The notes beneath the pieces were generated by a model, which searched no databases, had not been told where the DNA came from, and saw nothing but the letters and a program-made list of their open reading frames with translations. A program made the position numbers and the translations under genes. Below, piece by piece: positions 18,935 to 28,112 of a stretch of 64,000 nucleotides of DNA. The stretch comes from Rhodococcoides kroppenstedtii (GTDB lineage: Bacteria > Actinomycetota > Actinomycetes > Mycobacteriales > Mycobacteriaceae), in contig NZ_FOJN01000015.1 in assembly GCF_900111805.1 (NCBI RefSeq), positions 1-64,000 on the forward strand, written 5' to 3'. Positions within the stretch are counted from its first letter, which is position 1. Every line of letters starts with the position of its first letter.

Positions 18935-19852
18935 CTAACCGCCGAGAGTCGCCGGGCGGACCACCATCACGGAGCCCGCGCGCTTGCCGCGCTCCTGCAC
19001 CAGGGCCACCGTGCGCCCGTCCGGCCCCACCGCCGCGTAGACACCGGCCATCCCCACGGGGTCGAGCCACCGTCCCTGGCTGAGCGACTCCGCCTCCGCC
19101 GCCGAGATGTCGCGGCGCGGGAAGGCCGTCGCCACCGCGGCGTCGATGTCGAGACTCACGTGCGGATCCGCGCGCACCTCGTCCAGAGTGCGCGCGTGCT
19201 CGAGCGTGAACGGACCGACGCGGGTGCGCCGCAGGGCCGTCAGATGGCCGCCGACACCGAGCGCGGCACCGAGGTCACGGGCGAGGGCCCGCACGTACGT
19301 TCCCGACGAGCACTCCACGTGCACGTCGAGATCGATCGCCTCGTCGGACCGTCGACGTCGCAGGATCTCGAACCGCGAGACCGTGACGGGCCGAGCCGGG
19401 ATGACGACGGTCTCGCCCTCCCGGACCAGCGCGTGCGCCCGACGCCCGTCGATCTTGATGGCACTGACGCTCGACGGCACCTGCTCGATGTCGCCGGTCA
19501 GCGCCGCCACGGCGTCGTCGACGGCGTCGTCGCGGACGGTGGCGACGTCACCGCGTGAGACGACGTCGCCCTCGGCGTCGTCCGTCGTGGTGGCGCTGCC
19601 GAGACGGATCGTCGCCGTGTACTCCTTCGTGGTGAGCGAGAGCAGGCCCAGGATCTTGGTCGCGCGCTCCACTCCGAGCACCAGCACCCCCGTCGCCATG
19701 GGATCGAGGGTCCCTGCATGACCGACTCGGCGGGTGCGCAACGCCTTGCGGCAGGCCGACACCACGTCGTGGCTGGTGACACCACCGGCCTTGTCGACGA
19801 CGAGCAGGCCGGCACCGTCGAGTCCGGAGGGCGGTGGAGTGTGGTCGGGCAC
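18935..19852 (-). CDS. truB: tRNA pseudouridine(55) synthase
   Basis: 305 residues. GLLVVDKAGGVTSHDVV and RVGHAGTLDPMATGVLVLG are the TruB signatures; the Asp in GTLDP is the catalytic nucleophile. KEYTATIRLG and CSSGTYVRALARDLG are further family motifs, and the C-terminal PUA-like part ends the protein. It isomerises U55 in the T-loop of tRNAs. Convergent with the DtxR gene (24-base gap); upstream on the same strand would be 27 bases to pptT. Confidence 0.96.
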   Translation of the reverse strand: MPDHTPPPSGLDGAGLLVVDKAGGVTSHDVVSACRKALRTRRVGHAGTLDPMATGVLVLGVERATKILGLLSLTTKEYTATIRLGSATTTDDAEGDVVSRGDVATVRDDAVDDAVAALTGDIEQVPSSVSAIKIDGRRAHALVREGETVVIPARPVTVSRFEILRRRRSDEAIDLDVHVECSSGTYVRALARDLGAALGVGGHLTALRRTRVGPFTLEHARTLDEVRADPHVSLDIDAAVATAFPRRDISAAEAESLSQGRWLDPVGMAGVYAAVGPDGRTVALVQERGKRAGSVMVVRPATLGG

Positions 19853-19879
19853 GAGCGAGAAGTGTGCCAGACGGGGTTC

Positions 19880-20557
19880 TCAGGTCACCGTGACCGCGGT
19901 GAGCACCAACCCGTCCGTGACGATCCACCGACCGCTCAGCGCCGTCAGCGGCGCACCGGAGGTGGTGTGACCGGGGACCAACAGTTCGGACCGGAAGGAC
20001 CCGGTGGGTGCGCCCTCCTCGTCCTGACGCTCGAAGGTGATATGCGCGTCCTCGAAGCCGAGCCAGCGACCGGTCAGCGGGTACCAGGCCTTGTACGTCG
20101 CCTCCTTGGCACAGAAGAGCAGCTTGTCCCAGTGCACCTCGCCGTCGGTGCGGGTGGCCAGAACGTCACGCTCGGCGGCGATGCTCACCGCGTCGAGCAC
20201 CCCGTCCGGCAACGGCTCGTGCGGCTCGGCGTCGATACCCACCGACCGCAACCGGAGGGCGTAGGACACCGCGGCGGCGCGATAGCCGTCGCAGTGGGTG
20301 AGGCTGCCCACCACCCCGTTAGGCCAGACCGGCGACCCCATGTCGCCGCGCAGGATGGGCGCCGGGTCGAGACCGAGACGGCCCAGGGCGAGACGGGCGC
20401 AGTGGCGAGCCGAGGTGAACTCCCGCTTCCGTTTGTCCACGGCCTTCTCGATCAGATGCGCCTCGCGTGGGTGCGGCTCGAGACCGGGCGGATCCTCGAA
20501 CAGTTCCTCCGCGGCCACGCCGGTCGGCAGGATCGTGCCGAGGACCGCCTCGCTCAT
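19880..20557 (-). CDS. pptT: 4'-phosphopantetheinyl transferase (Sfp/PptT type)
   Basis: 225 residues from ATG 20557, which overlaps the stop of the upstream metallophosphoesterase as ATGA. Motifs of the Sfp class: GSPVWPNGVVGSLTHC, SVGIDAEPHEPLP (Mg-binding Asp/Glu), and FCAKEATYKAWYP with the catalytic Lys-Glu. It transfers phosphopantetheine from CoA to carrier proteins; in mycobacteria PptT serves type I FAS/PKS and NRPS proteins. It should also activate the A-PCP-TE protein at 6542-9136 and HadAB's acyl-carrier partners (inference). Confidence 0.95.
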   Translation of the reverse strand: MSEAVLGTILPTGVAAEELFEDPPGLEPHPREAHLIEKAVDKRKREFTSARHCARLALGRLGLDPAPILRGDMGSPVWPNGVVGSLTHCDGYRAAAVSYALRLRSVGIDAEPHEPLPDGVLDAVSIAAERDVLATRTDGEVHWDKLLFCAKEATYKAWYPLTGRWLGFEDAHITFERQDEEGAPTGSFRSELLVPGHTTSGAPLTALSGRWIVTDGLVLTAVTVT

Positions 20558-21504
20558 CGCCGCCTCCGATCCGTCATCTTCTCCACTTCCGCTTCCATCT
20601 CCGGCGTCACCGCGAAGTGGCCGCCCCACTTGTTCAGGCTGCCCGGCGGGTACTCGGGCACCGGCAGGATCTGTCGCAGCGGGTTGTCCGGCAGGCCACG
20701 GCGCTTCCATTCGCGCGGGTAGCCGACCGACACCTCCTCGAAGCGCACCCCGTCGTAGTACGTGGTTCGGGGGATGTGCAGGTGCCCGTACACCGAGCAC
20801 ACCGCGTGGTAGCGCAGATGCCAGTCCGCCGTCTCCGTCGTCCCGCACCACAGCGCGAACTCCGGGTAGAACAGCACGTCGGTGGGTTGCCGTACCAGCG
20901 GCCAGTGGTTGATCAGCACCGTGGGCGTGCCCGGCTCGAGATCGGCGAGGCGACCGCGGGTGTAGTCGAGCCGCGCGGCGCACCAGGCGTCCAGGGTCGC
21001 GTACGGGGTCGGAGTGATGAGGAACTCGTCCGTCGCGACCACGTTGCGCTCCCGGGCGAGGGCCAACCCGTCCGCCTTGGTCGACGTGCCCTCCGGCAGG
21101 AACGAGTAGTCGTAGAGCAGGAACATCGGCACCAGCGTGACGGGGCCGTCCGGCCCGGGCCACTGCGGGAACGGGTCCTCCGGCGTCAGCACGCCCAGCG
21201 ACCGGCACAGGGTGACCAGGTAGTCGTACCGGGCCTGGCCGTGCATCTGCACGGGATCCTTGACGGTGGTCCACAGCTCGTGGTTTCCCGGGACCCAGAT
21301 GACCGTGTGAAACCGGCTCGCCAGCAGCGACAGGGCCCACTCGATGTCGTCGGTCTTCTCCGACACGTCGCCGGCGACCATCAACCAGTCGTCGGGGGAC
21401 GCGGGAACGATCGACTCCGTGACCTCGCGGTTGCCCCGATGCCCGACGTGGATGTCGCTGACCGCCCAGAGTGTCGGGGTCTTCTCTTCCACCTGCTGCG
21501 GCAC
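20554..21504 (-). CDS. pptH: Metallophosphoesterase, PptH-like phosphopantetheinyl hydrolase
   Basis: 316 residues of the calcineurin-like phosphoesterase fold. The ordered metal-binding motifs are AVSDIHVGH, VAGDVSE, WVPGNHELW, LINHWPL and VYGHLHIPR. Its M. tuberculosis homologue by position (Rv2795c) has been described as PptH, which removes phosphopantetheine from carrier proteins and so opposes PptT. Here the two genes overlap by 4 bases, so loading and unloading activities are coexpressed. Function is by synteny and family; the sequence alone shows only a binuclear metallophosphoesterase. Confidence 0.85.
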   Translation of the reverse strand: MPQQVEEKTPTLWAVSDIHVGHRGNREVTESIVPASPDDWLMVAGDVSEKTDDIEWALSLLASRFHTVIWVPGNHELWTTVKDPVQMHGQARYDYLVTLCRSLGVLTPEDPFPQWPGPDGPVTLVPMFLLYDYSFLPEGTSTKADGLALARERNVVATDEFLITPTPYATLDAWCAARLDYTRGRLADLEPGTPTVLINHWPLVRQPTDVLFYPEFALWCGTTETADWHLRYHAVCSVYGHLHIPRTTYYDGVRFEEVSVGYPREWKRRGLPDNPLRQILPVPEYPPGSLNKWGGHFAVTPEMEAEVEKMTDRRRR

Positions 21505-21508
21505 CTGA

Positions 21509-22852
21509 TCACGGTCCTTCGCTCGTCGTACGGTCGGCGCCCGTGACGGTCCACCGGCCGGACAGGGTCCGGTGGACCACCGCGGCGGCTCTCAGGGTAA
21601 CGAACACGGCGAGGCCCACCCAGATTCCCGGCAGCCCCCAGTCGAGGACCAGGGCCAGCCAGATCATCGGGAGGAACCCGACCAGCGCGCTCAGCAGCGT
21701 CGCGGTCCGCAGGTACGCCGCGTCGCCGGCGCCGAGCAGCACGCCGTCGAGCGCGAACACCACCCCGGCGATCGGCACGATCGCCACGAAGATCCACCAC
21801 ACGGAGTCGATCGACGTCAGCACCGACTCGTCGGCGGTGAACACTCGCGGCAGCGGCCCCACGAGCCCGGCGAACACGGCTGCCAGCACGACGGCGAAGC
21901 CGACGGACCACGCCGTCACGTCGCGCGCAACACGCACTGCTGCCGCGCGCCGGGCCGCACCGAGAGCGGCCCCCACCAGCGACTGCGCAGCGATCGCCAG
22001 CGAATCGAGCATCAGCGCCGTCAGGTTCCACAGCTGCAGCACCACCTGATGCGCGCCGACCGCGCCCGCGCCGAAACGCGAGGCCACCGCGACGGCCGAG
22101 AGGAAACACGCCTGGAACGCCATCGACCGCAGGATCAGATCACGGCCGAGCACCAGTTGCTTCCGCACGATCGCGGCGTCGGGTCGGACCGAGCGAGTTC
22201 GCGGACCACGCACCAACGCCCCGACGAACGCCGCCGCCGACACGCTCTGCCCCACCACGTTGGCCACGGCGGAACCCTCGAGCCCCATCGGCGGTCCGAC
22301 CACGCCGTGGACCAGGACCGGGCACAGCACCGCGGACAGACCCAGGCCCAGCACGACGTAGCGGAGCGGGCGCACCGTGTCCTGCACACCACGCATCCAG
22401 CCGTTGCCCGCCATCGTCACGAGGATGCACGGCACCCCCAGCACGGCGATGCGGAGCCAGGACTCGGCGCGGTCGGCGATCTCCCCGCCGCCCCCGAGCA
22501 CCGACGTGATCGGCCCGGCGAGGACCTGCACGATCGCCACCAGGACCAGGCCGATACCCACGGCCAGCCAGGTGGCCTGCACACCCTCGTTCTTCGCGTC
22601 GTCGTCCCGACCGGCCCCGTGCAGACGCGCGGCGCGGGCGGTGGTGCCGTAGGAGAGGAACGTCAGCTGCGTGCTCACCTGCGCCAGCACGAGACCGCCG
22701 ACGGCCAGGCCGGCCAACGGCACCGACCCCAGCCGACCGACGATCGCCGTGTCCAGCAGCAGATAGAGAGGCTCGGCGACCAGAACGCCCAACGCGGGAA
22801 AGGCGAGGCCGAAGAGCGTGCGCGCCGAGACCCGTCCGTCGGGCCGCGTCAC
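21509..22852 (-). CDS. MATE family efflux transporter (DinF-like)
   Basis: 447 residues from GTG 22852 (GTGA overlap with the nrnA-like stop); the longer open frame to 22999 reads as an Arg-rich shadow. About 12 hydrophobic segments begin with TLFGLAFPALGVLVAEPLYLLLDTAIVGRLG, the DinF/MATE N-terminal signature. It is an inner-membrane cation/drug antiporter by family. The position next to the DHH phosphoesterase matches Rv2836c dinF (from memory). Substrate unknown. Confidence 0.9.
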   Translation of the reverse strand: MTRPDGRVSARTLFGLAFPALGVLVAEPLYLLLDTAIVGRLGSVPLAGLAVGGLVLAQVSTQLTFLSYGTTARAARLHGAGRDDDAKNEGVQATWLAVGIGLVLVAIVQVLAGPITSVLGGGGEIADRAESWLRIAVLGVPCILVTMAGNGWMRGVQDTVRPLRYVVLGLGLSAVLCPVLVHGVVGPPMGLEGSAVANVVGQSVSAAAFVGALVRGPRTRSVRPDAAIVRKQLVLGRDLILRSMAFQACFLSAVAVASRFGAGAVGAHQVVLQLWNLTALMLDSLAIAAQSLVGAALGAARRAAAVRVARDVTAWSVGFAVVLAAVFAGLVGPLPRVFTADESVLTSIDSVWWIFVAIVPIAGVVFALDGVLLGAGDAAYLRTATLLSALVGFLPMIWLALVLDWGLPGIWVGLAVFVTLRAAAVVHRTLSGRWTVTGADRTTSEGP

Positions 22853-23814
22853 TCCAGCGCGGCGACGAGCGCCGCCACGGCCTCGTCGACGTCGCCGGTG
22901 ACCGTGTATCCGGCCGAGAAACGGTGGCCACCGCCGCCGAGCGTCGTCGCGGTGGTCGAGACGTCCACCACGGACTTCGAGCGCAACGACACCGACCACC
23001 CACGGTCGTTCTCCTTGAACACCGCGGCCACCTCGGCTTCGGCCGTGGTGCGGACGATGTCGACCACACTCTCGATCTCCTCGGACCGCAGCCCGCCGAC
23101 ATCCTCCAGCCGGACCACCGCGTAGACCAGCCCGCGGGCGCCCGCCGCGTCCGGCAGCAGCCGAGCCGAACCGAGAACGCGCCCGAGCATGGGCAGCCAG
23201 CCGAACGGGTGGGTGTCGAGCAGGGACCGCGTGATGGCCGCACCGTCGATCCCGGTGGCCAACAACCGTTCCGCGAGCAGGTGCGACCCCGGCCGAACCC
23301 AGCGGAAGGACCCGGTGTCGGTGACGAGCCCGGCGAACAGGCAGTGGGCCAGATCGCGGTCGACCGCGATGCCGGCCGCGTCGAACAGGGCCGCGACGAC
23401 GGCGGTGGTCGACTCCGCCGACGCGTCGACGAGGTGGTGGGTGCCGTAGAACGTGTTGGACCGGTGGTGGTCGATCACCAGAGACACGGCGCCGTCGAGT
23501 CGGTCGCCAAGGGATCCCAGCCGCTCCCGGCTCCCGGCGTCCACCGTGACGACGAGGTCGACCTCGGTCCGCACCTCGTCGGGCGCGGTGACGAACTCGG
23601 TTCCGGGCAGACCCACCATGGAATCGGGGAGGCGGGACGGCGCAGCGAACGCGACCTGCACCGACGCGCCCCGGCGATCGAGCGCGAGAGCCAGCGCGAG
23701 ACCGCTGCCGATGGTGTCAGCGTCCGGCTGGACGTGGCACAGCACCGTCACCGTCGACGCGGCATCGAGGACGTCGAGGGCCGCCCGGAGGTCCGCGACC
23801 GCGAGATCGGTCAC
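22849..23814 (-). CDS. DHH-family nanoRNase/pAp phosphatase (NrnA-like)
   Basis: 321 residues. Motifs of the DHH/DHHA1 family in order: [12 protein letters not shown] (motif I), VTVDAGSRE (motif II), LVIDHHRSN (the DHH motif), [11 protein letters not shown] (motif IV), and [10 protein letters not shown] of the DHHA1 substrate-binding domain near the C-terminus. It should degrade short oligoribonucleotides and hydrolyse pAp or, in mycobacteria, cyclic dinucleotides. GTGA overlaps join it to both rbfA upstream and the MATE gene downstream. Confidence 0.92.
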   Translation of the reverse strand: MTDLAVADLRAALDVLDAASTVTVLCHVQPDADTIGSGLALALALDRRGASVQVAFAAPSRLPDSMVGLPGTEFVTAPDEVRTEVDLVVTVDAGSRERLGSLGDRLDGAVSLVIDHHRSNTFYGTHHLVDASAESTTAVVAALFDAAGIAVDRDLAHCLFAGLVTDTGSFRWVRPGSHLLAERLLATGIDGAAITRSLLDTHPFGWLPMLGRVLGSARLLPDAAGARGLVYAVVRLEDVGGLRSEEIESVVDIVRTTAEAEVAAVFKENDRGWSVSLRSKSVVDVSTTATTLGGGGHRFSAGYTVTGDVDEAVAALVAALE

Positions 23815-24272
23815 CGTTCGTCGACGGTCGACGCGTCGTCGGTCCGCGGCGCCTTGTACGGATCGGCGTCTCCCGCCGGGGTGGCGCCGGCGGCGGCCGC
23901 GGCCACTTCGCTGTCGCTGCGACGAGCGCGTTCGAGCAACTCCTCGAGGTGGCGCGCCGCGTCCGGAACCGTGTCCGCCACGAAGGTCAGCGTGGGGGTG
24001 AAGCGGACTCCGGTGCCCGCCCCGACCTTCGTGCGCAGTGCGCCCTTGGCCTTCTCCAGACCGGCGGCGGCCGACGCGAAATCGGGCTCGGCGTCGAGGG
24101 TCTCGCCGCGCACGGTGTAGTACACCGTGGCGTCGTGCAGGTCCGGGGTCACCTTGGTGTCGGTGACGGTCACGAATGCGAGGCGAGGGTCCTTGATCTC
24201 GTGATCGATGGCCGTCGCCACGATGGCGCCGATGCGCTTGGCCAACTTACGAGCGCGGGCTTGGTCAACCAC
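23811..24272 (-). CDS. rbfA: 30S ribosome-binding factor A
   Basis: 153 residues. The KH-like RbfA fold is seen as [45 protein letters not shown] and [12 protein letters not shown] charged and Ala-rich tail (residues 110-153) is longer than in E. coli but common in actinobacteria. It matures the 16S rRNA 5' end during 30S assembly. It lies 18 bases downstream of the ylxP gene on the same strand. Confidence 0.95.
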   Translation of the reverse strand: MVDQARARKLAKRIGAIVATAIDHEIKDPRLAFVTVTDTKVTPDLHDATVYYTVRGETLDAEPDFASAAAGLEKAKGALRTKVGAGTGVRFTPTLTFVADTVPDAARHLEELLERARRSDSEVAAAAAGATPAGDADPYKAPRTDDASTVDER

Positions 24273-24290
24273 GACGCGCCTCCCTCTCGG

Positions 24291-24581
24291 TCAGTCCTCC
24301 GGCCCGAACACGCGGCGCCGGACGGCGAGTAATTGCAGCTCGGGCCGGCCGGCCACGTGCCGTTCGCAGGTGTCGAGCACCTGGTGAAGATGCGAGACGT
24401 CGGCCGTCGCGACGGCCACGCCCACCATGGAGCGACGGTAACGCTCCTGCTCCCCCGTCTCGGCCGCCGACACTCCGTAGCGCTGCAACGCCGCCACGAC
24501 CGGCTTGATCACCGACCGCTTCTCCTTCAGCGAATGCACGTCACCGAGCAGGATGTCGAGCTCGAGGGCTCCCAGGAACAT
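24291..24581 (-). CDS. DUF503/YlxP-family protein
   Basis: 96 residues from ATG 24581, preceded by GAGGTG at a 6-base spacing; a GTG at 24590 would add three residues. MFLGALELDILLGDVHSLKEKRS is the YlxP N-terminal signature. A small ferredoxin-like fold protein often coded between infB and rbfA and suggested to take part in ribosome maturation; its biochemical role is not settled. Confidence 0.88.
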   Translation of the reverse strand: MFLGALELDILLGDVHSLKEKRSVIKPVVAALQRYGVSAAETGEQERYRRSMVGVAVATADVSHLHQVLDTCERHVAGRPELQLLAVRRRVFGPED

Positions 24582-24604
24582 GTACGTCACCTCGTGTGTG
24601 CGGG

Positions 24605-24644
24605 ACGGGCGTGGCCCGCGGCAATCACCGCGGGCCACGCCCGT
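24605..24644 (-). terminator. Perfect 17-bp hairpin between infB and ylxP
   Basis: 24605-24621 (ACGGGCGTGGCCCGCGG) and 24628-24644 are exact reverse complements around a 6-base loop (CAATCA). It lies 13 bases after the infB stop and 23 bases before the ylxP start. No U-run follows, which is normal for actinobacterial intrinsic terminators. It would reduce read-through from the nusA-infB unit into ylxP-rbfA, or mark a processing site. Confidence 0.75.
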
Positions 24645-24657
24645 GTCCGTCGATCGA

Positions 24658-27480
24658 TCAGTCGCGCGGCTTCTCCCGCAACTCGTACGCCTCGATGATG
24701 TCCCCGACCTTGATGTCGGAGTACGTCACCGTCAGACCGCACTCGTACCCGTCGCGCACCTCGACCACGTCGTCCTTCTCCCGCCGGAGCGAGGAGATGG
24801 TGACCGTCTCGGCCACCACGACGTTGTCGCGCAGCAGGCGAGCCTTCGCGTTGCGGCGCACCACACCGGAGGTGACGAGGCAACCGGCGATGTTGCCGAC
24901 CTTCGAGGAGCGGAACATCGCGCGAATCTCCGCCCGACCGAGGTCGACCTCCTCGTAGACCGGCTTGAGCAGGCCCTTGAGCGCCTTCTCGATCTCGTCG
25001 ATCGCCTGGTAGATGACCGAGTAGTACCGGATGTCGACGCCCTCGCGGTTGGCCAGCTCGGTGGCCTTGCCCTCCGCACGGACGTTGAAGCCGATGATGA
25101 TCGCGTTGGACGCCGACGCCAGGTTGACGTTGGTCTCGGTGACACCACCGACACCGCGGTCGATGACGCGCAGCTCCACCTCGTCGTCGATCTGGATCTG
25201 CAGCAGCGCCTCTTCCAGGGCCTCCACGGTGCCGGAGTTGTCGCCCTTGAGGATCAGGTTGAGCTGTGACGTCTCCTTCAGCGCGGCATCGAGATCGTCC
25301 AGGCTGATCCGCTTGCGGCTGCGGGCCGCCATCGCGTTGCGCTTGCGCGCATTGCGACGGTCCGCGATCTGGCGTGCGATGCGGTCCTCGTCGACCACGA
25401 GCAGGTTGTCACCGGCACCCGGCACGGAGGTGAAGCCCACCACCTGCACCGGCCGCGACGGCAGCGCCTCGGCGACGTCGTCGCCGTGCTCGTCGACCAT
25501 GCGACGGACACGTCCGTACGCGTCGCCGGCGACGATCGAGTCGCCGACCCGCAGCGTTCCGCGCTGGATGAGCACGGTGGCCACCGGGCCACGGCCACGG
25601 TCGAGGTGCGCCTCGATGGCGACACCCTGCGCGTCCATGTCCGGGTTGGCCCGCAGGTCCAGCGAGGCGTCCGCCGTCAGCAGCACGGCCTCGAGCAGCG
25701 CATCGATGTTGGTGCCCTGCTTCGCCGAGATGTCGACGAACATGGTCTCGCCGCCGTACTCCTCGGCCACCAGCCCGTACTCGGTCAGCTGGCCACGGAT
25801 CTTCGCCGGATCCGCGCCCTCCTTGTCGATCTTGTTGACCGCCACCACGATCGGCACGTCCGCGGCCTGCGCGTGGTTGATGGCCTCCACCGTCTGCGGC
25901 ATGACGCCGTCGTCGGCCGCGACCACGAGGATCGCGATGTCGGTGGCCTTCGCACCACGGGCACGCATGGCGGTGAACGCCTCGTGACCGGGGGTGTCGA
26001 TGAACGTGACCAGACGCTCGTTGCCCTCGAGCTCGGTGAGCACCTGGTACGCACCGATGTGCTGGGTGATGCCGCCGGCCTCGCCCTCGCGGACGTTCTC
26101 CTTGCGGATCGTGTCCAGCAGTCGGGTCTTGCCGTGGTCGACGTGACCCATGACCGTGACCACCGGCGGGCGGGACTCGAGGTCCTCCTCGCCGCCCTCG
26201 TCCTCGCCGTAGGTGAGGTCGAAGGAATCGAGCAGCTCGCGGTCCTCGTCCTCCGGGCTCACGACCTGGACGACGTAGTTCATCTCGCTGCCCAGCAGCT
26301 CGAGCGTCTCGTCGTTGACCGACTGCGTCGCCGTCACCATCTCGCCGAGGTTGAACAGCGCCTGGACCAGGGCGGCCGGGTTCGCGTCGATCTTGTCCGC
26401 GAAGTCCGAGAGCGACGCGCCACGAGCGAGCCGGATGGTCTCACCGTTGCCTCGCGGCAACCGCACGCCACCGACGGCCGGTGCCTGCATCGATTCGTAC
26501 TCGGCGCGCTTCGCCCGCTTCGACTTGCGTCCACGACGCGGAGCGCCGCCGGGGCGACCGAACGCACCGGCCGCGGCACCGCGCTGACCCGGACGGCCAC
26601 CGCCGCCGGGACGACCACGGAAACCGCCGGCCGCGGGAGCGCCGGCACCGGGAGCACCGCCGCCGCGGTAGCCACCGCCGCCGGGACGACCACCGGGCGC
26701 GCCGGGACGACCCGGACGGCCGGCACCGGGCGCCGGACGTGCGGCGCGGGACGGCATGGCACCCGGGTTCGGGCGCGGGGGCATCGAGCCGGGGTTCGGC
26801 CGGGGACCACCGGGACGCGGGCCACCCTGACCGGCCGGGGGACGACCGGCACCGCCCTGCGGAGCCGCACCGCCGGCAGGACGGGGACCACCCTGACCGG
26901 GAGCCGGACGCGGTGCGCCGGGACGCGGACCACCCTGACCGGGAGCCGGACGCGGTGCCGGACGCTCGGTCGGAGCGGAGGAGTACGGGTTGTTGCCGAC
27001 GCGCGGCGCCTTCGGGCCGGGCTTCGGACCCGGAGCAGCCGGGCGCGCAGGAGCATCGGCGCGCGCGGCGGGCGCGGCCGGGGCCTGCGGAGCGGGAGCC
27101 GGTGCCGACGGGGCCGGCGCAGCCGGACGCTGCGGTGCCGGAGTCGGCGCCGATGCGGCCGGAGCCTGCGGAGCCGGGGTGGGTGCCGCCGGCGCGGCCG
27201 GTGCGGCCGGTGCCTGCGGAGCCGGCTTGGGGCCGGGACGCGGTGCACCCGGCTTGGGGGCGGATGCGCCGCCCGAGGTTCCGTTGCCACCGGACGCCGG
27301 TGCCGAGGCACCACCGTTGGCGGCGGGGAACGATTCACGCAGACGTCGCGCCACGGGTGCTTCCACCGTGGACGACGCCGACTTCACGAACTCGCCCTGC
27401 TCCTTCAAGCGAGCGAGTAGATCCTTGCTGGTGACACCGAGCTCTTTCGCCAGCTCGTGCACGCGGGCCTTGCCTGCCAC
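24658..27480 (-). CDS. infB: Translation initiation factor IF-2
   Basis: 940 residues from GTG 27480, with GAGGAGA a few bases upstream. The N-terminal IF2_N domain ([20 protein letters not shown]) is followed by a roughly 280-residue Pro/Ala/Gly-rich and then Gly/Arg-rich linker. The G domain has GHVDHGKT (about residues 444-451), DTPGHEAF and NKID. C-terminal domains bind initiator tRNA. The long low-complexity linker is typical of actinobacterial IF-2. It loads fMet-tRNA on the 30S subunit. Downstream of ylxR with a 102-base gap. Confidence 0.97.
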   Translation of the reverse strand: MAGKARVHELAKELGVTSKDLLARLKEQGEFVKSASSTVEAPVARRLRESFPAANGGASAPASGGNGTSGGASAPKPGAPRPGPKPAPQAPAAPAAPAAPTPAPQAPAASAPTPAPQRPAAPAPSAPAPAPQAPAAPAARADAPARPAAPGPKPGPKAPRVGNNPYSSAPTERPAPRPAPGQGGPRPGAPRPAPGQGGPRPAGGAAPQGGAGRPPAGQGGPRPGGPRPNPGSMPPRPNPGAMPSRAARPAPGAGRPGRPGAPGGRPGGGGYRGGGAPGAGAPAAGGFRGRPGGGGRPGQRGAAAGAFGRPGGAPRRGRKSKRAKRAEYESMQAPAVGGVRLPRGNGETIRLARGASLSDFADKIDANPAALVQALFNLGEMVTATQSVNDETLELLGSEMNYVVQVVSPEDEDRELLDSFDLTYGEDEGGEEDLESRPPVVTVMGHVDHGKTRLLDTIRKENVREGEAGGITQHIGAYQVLTELEGNERLVTFIDTPGHEAFTAMRARGAKATDIAILVVAADDGVMPQTVEAINHAQAADVPIVVAVNKIDKEGADPAKIRGQLTEYGLVAEEYGGETMFVDISAKQGTNIDALLEAVLLTADASLDLRANPDMDAQGVAIEAHLDRGRGPVATVLIQRGTLRVGDSIVAGDAYGRVRRMVDEHGDDVAEALPSRPVQVVGFTSVPGAGDNLLVVDEDRIARQIADRRNARKRNAMAARSRKRISLDDLDAALKETSQLNLILKGDNSGTVEALEEALLQIQIDDEVELRVIDRGVGGVTETNVNLASASNAIIIGFNVRAEGKATELANREGVDIRYYSVIYQAIDEIEKALKGLLKPVYEEVDLGRAEIRAMFRSSKVGNIAGCLVTSGVVRRNAKARLLRDNVVVAETVTISSLRREKDDVVEVRDGYECGLTVTYSDIKVGDIIEAYELREKPRD

Positions 27481-27582
27481 TGCTCTCCTCACTGAGAGGT
27501 CGAGCGCGGCTCCGACCAGGAGCGCCCGCACGACCTCGGGTTATCTCGACACGATGTTCATCGTCGGTGCTTCACGGTGTGC

Positions 27583-27945
27583 TCATGAATTCGTGAACCT
27601 GTTCTCCTCGTGGCGCGGCGAGTTGCCGCGGCCGGTCGGCCGGTCGATCGTCGTCCGATCGCAGACCGTCGCGGACCGATCCAGAGGACCGGTGACGCGG
27701 AGCGCGCGACCGAGGGCGCGACGCTTCTCCGCCTGCTGGAAGCAGTCCGGATCGGGATGCAACCACGCGCCCCGACCGGGCAACCTCCGACGATGATCGA
27801 CCACGGCCCGCGCACCGCCGTCCTCGTCGAGAACGACCGCGATACGAACCAGGGCGGACGGCGAATCGCGCCGTTTGCATCCTACGCACGTGCGAACCGG
27901 TCCCTGGGGAACGGGAGTACCTGCGCCGGATGCAGCGGAATCCAC
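27583..27945 (-). CDS. YlxR/DUF448-family RNA-binding protein
   Basis: 120 residues from GTG 27945. GPVRTCVGCKRR with the two Cys, then ALVRI and the RLPGRGAWLHPD stretch are the YlxR signature. A small, probably RNA-binding protein encoded between nusA and infB, reported in some bacteria as a transcription/RNase P modulator. The frame stays open back to GTG 28116, which overlaps the nusA stop as GTGA and would add 57 residues with an eight-residue GGVDGPAP repeat. That extension contains a TTA codon (27970-27972), very rare here, so I prefer the shorter start. Confidence 0.8.
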   Translation of the reverse strand: MDSAASGAGTPVPQGPVRTCVGCKRRDSPSALVRIAVVLDEDGGARAVVDHRRRLPGRGAWLHPDPDCFQQAEKRRALGRALRVTGPLDRSATVCDRTTIDRPTGRGNSPRHEENRFTNS

Positions 27946-28008
27946 CGTGCGTCGAGCCGTGTCACAGTCTAACGCGGATTCCGGGTCGGTATTCCCACCG
28001 GTGTTGCC

Positions 28009-28112
28009 ACCGCCCGGGGCCGGGCCGTCGACACCGCCCGGGGCCGGGCCGTCGACACCGCCCGGGGCCGGGCCGTCGACACCGCCCGGGGCCGGGCCGT
28101 CGTCACCGCCCG
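28009..28112. repeat. Four tandem 24-bp repeats between nusA and ylxR
   Basis: Units start at 28009, 28033, 28057 and 28081, with a partial fifth copy to 28112 that abuts the nusA stop codon. The unit begins ACCGCCCGGGGCC and ends GTCGAC; the fourth copy differs by one base (GTCGTC). Each unit contains GGCCCGG-like self-complementary bases, so the RNA would be highly structured. In the ylxR frame the unit length is divisible by three and reads as GGVDGPAP. Confidence 0.9.

Noticed and set aside
19880-21340. A 486-codon pptT
   Set aside because: The N-terminal half reads as a Arg/Gly-rich shadow of the metallophosphoesterase; the ATGA overlap gives a convincing start at 20557.
19880-21504. 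Phosphopantetheinyl transferase as part of a secondary-metabolite cluster
   Set aside because: The pptT-pptH pair is in the conserved housekeeping order next to truB and is far from the NRPS-like gene.
28009-28112. CRISPR array
   Set aside because: Units are directly adjacent with no spacers.
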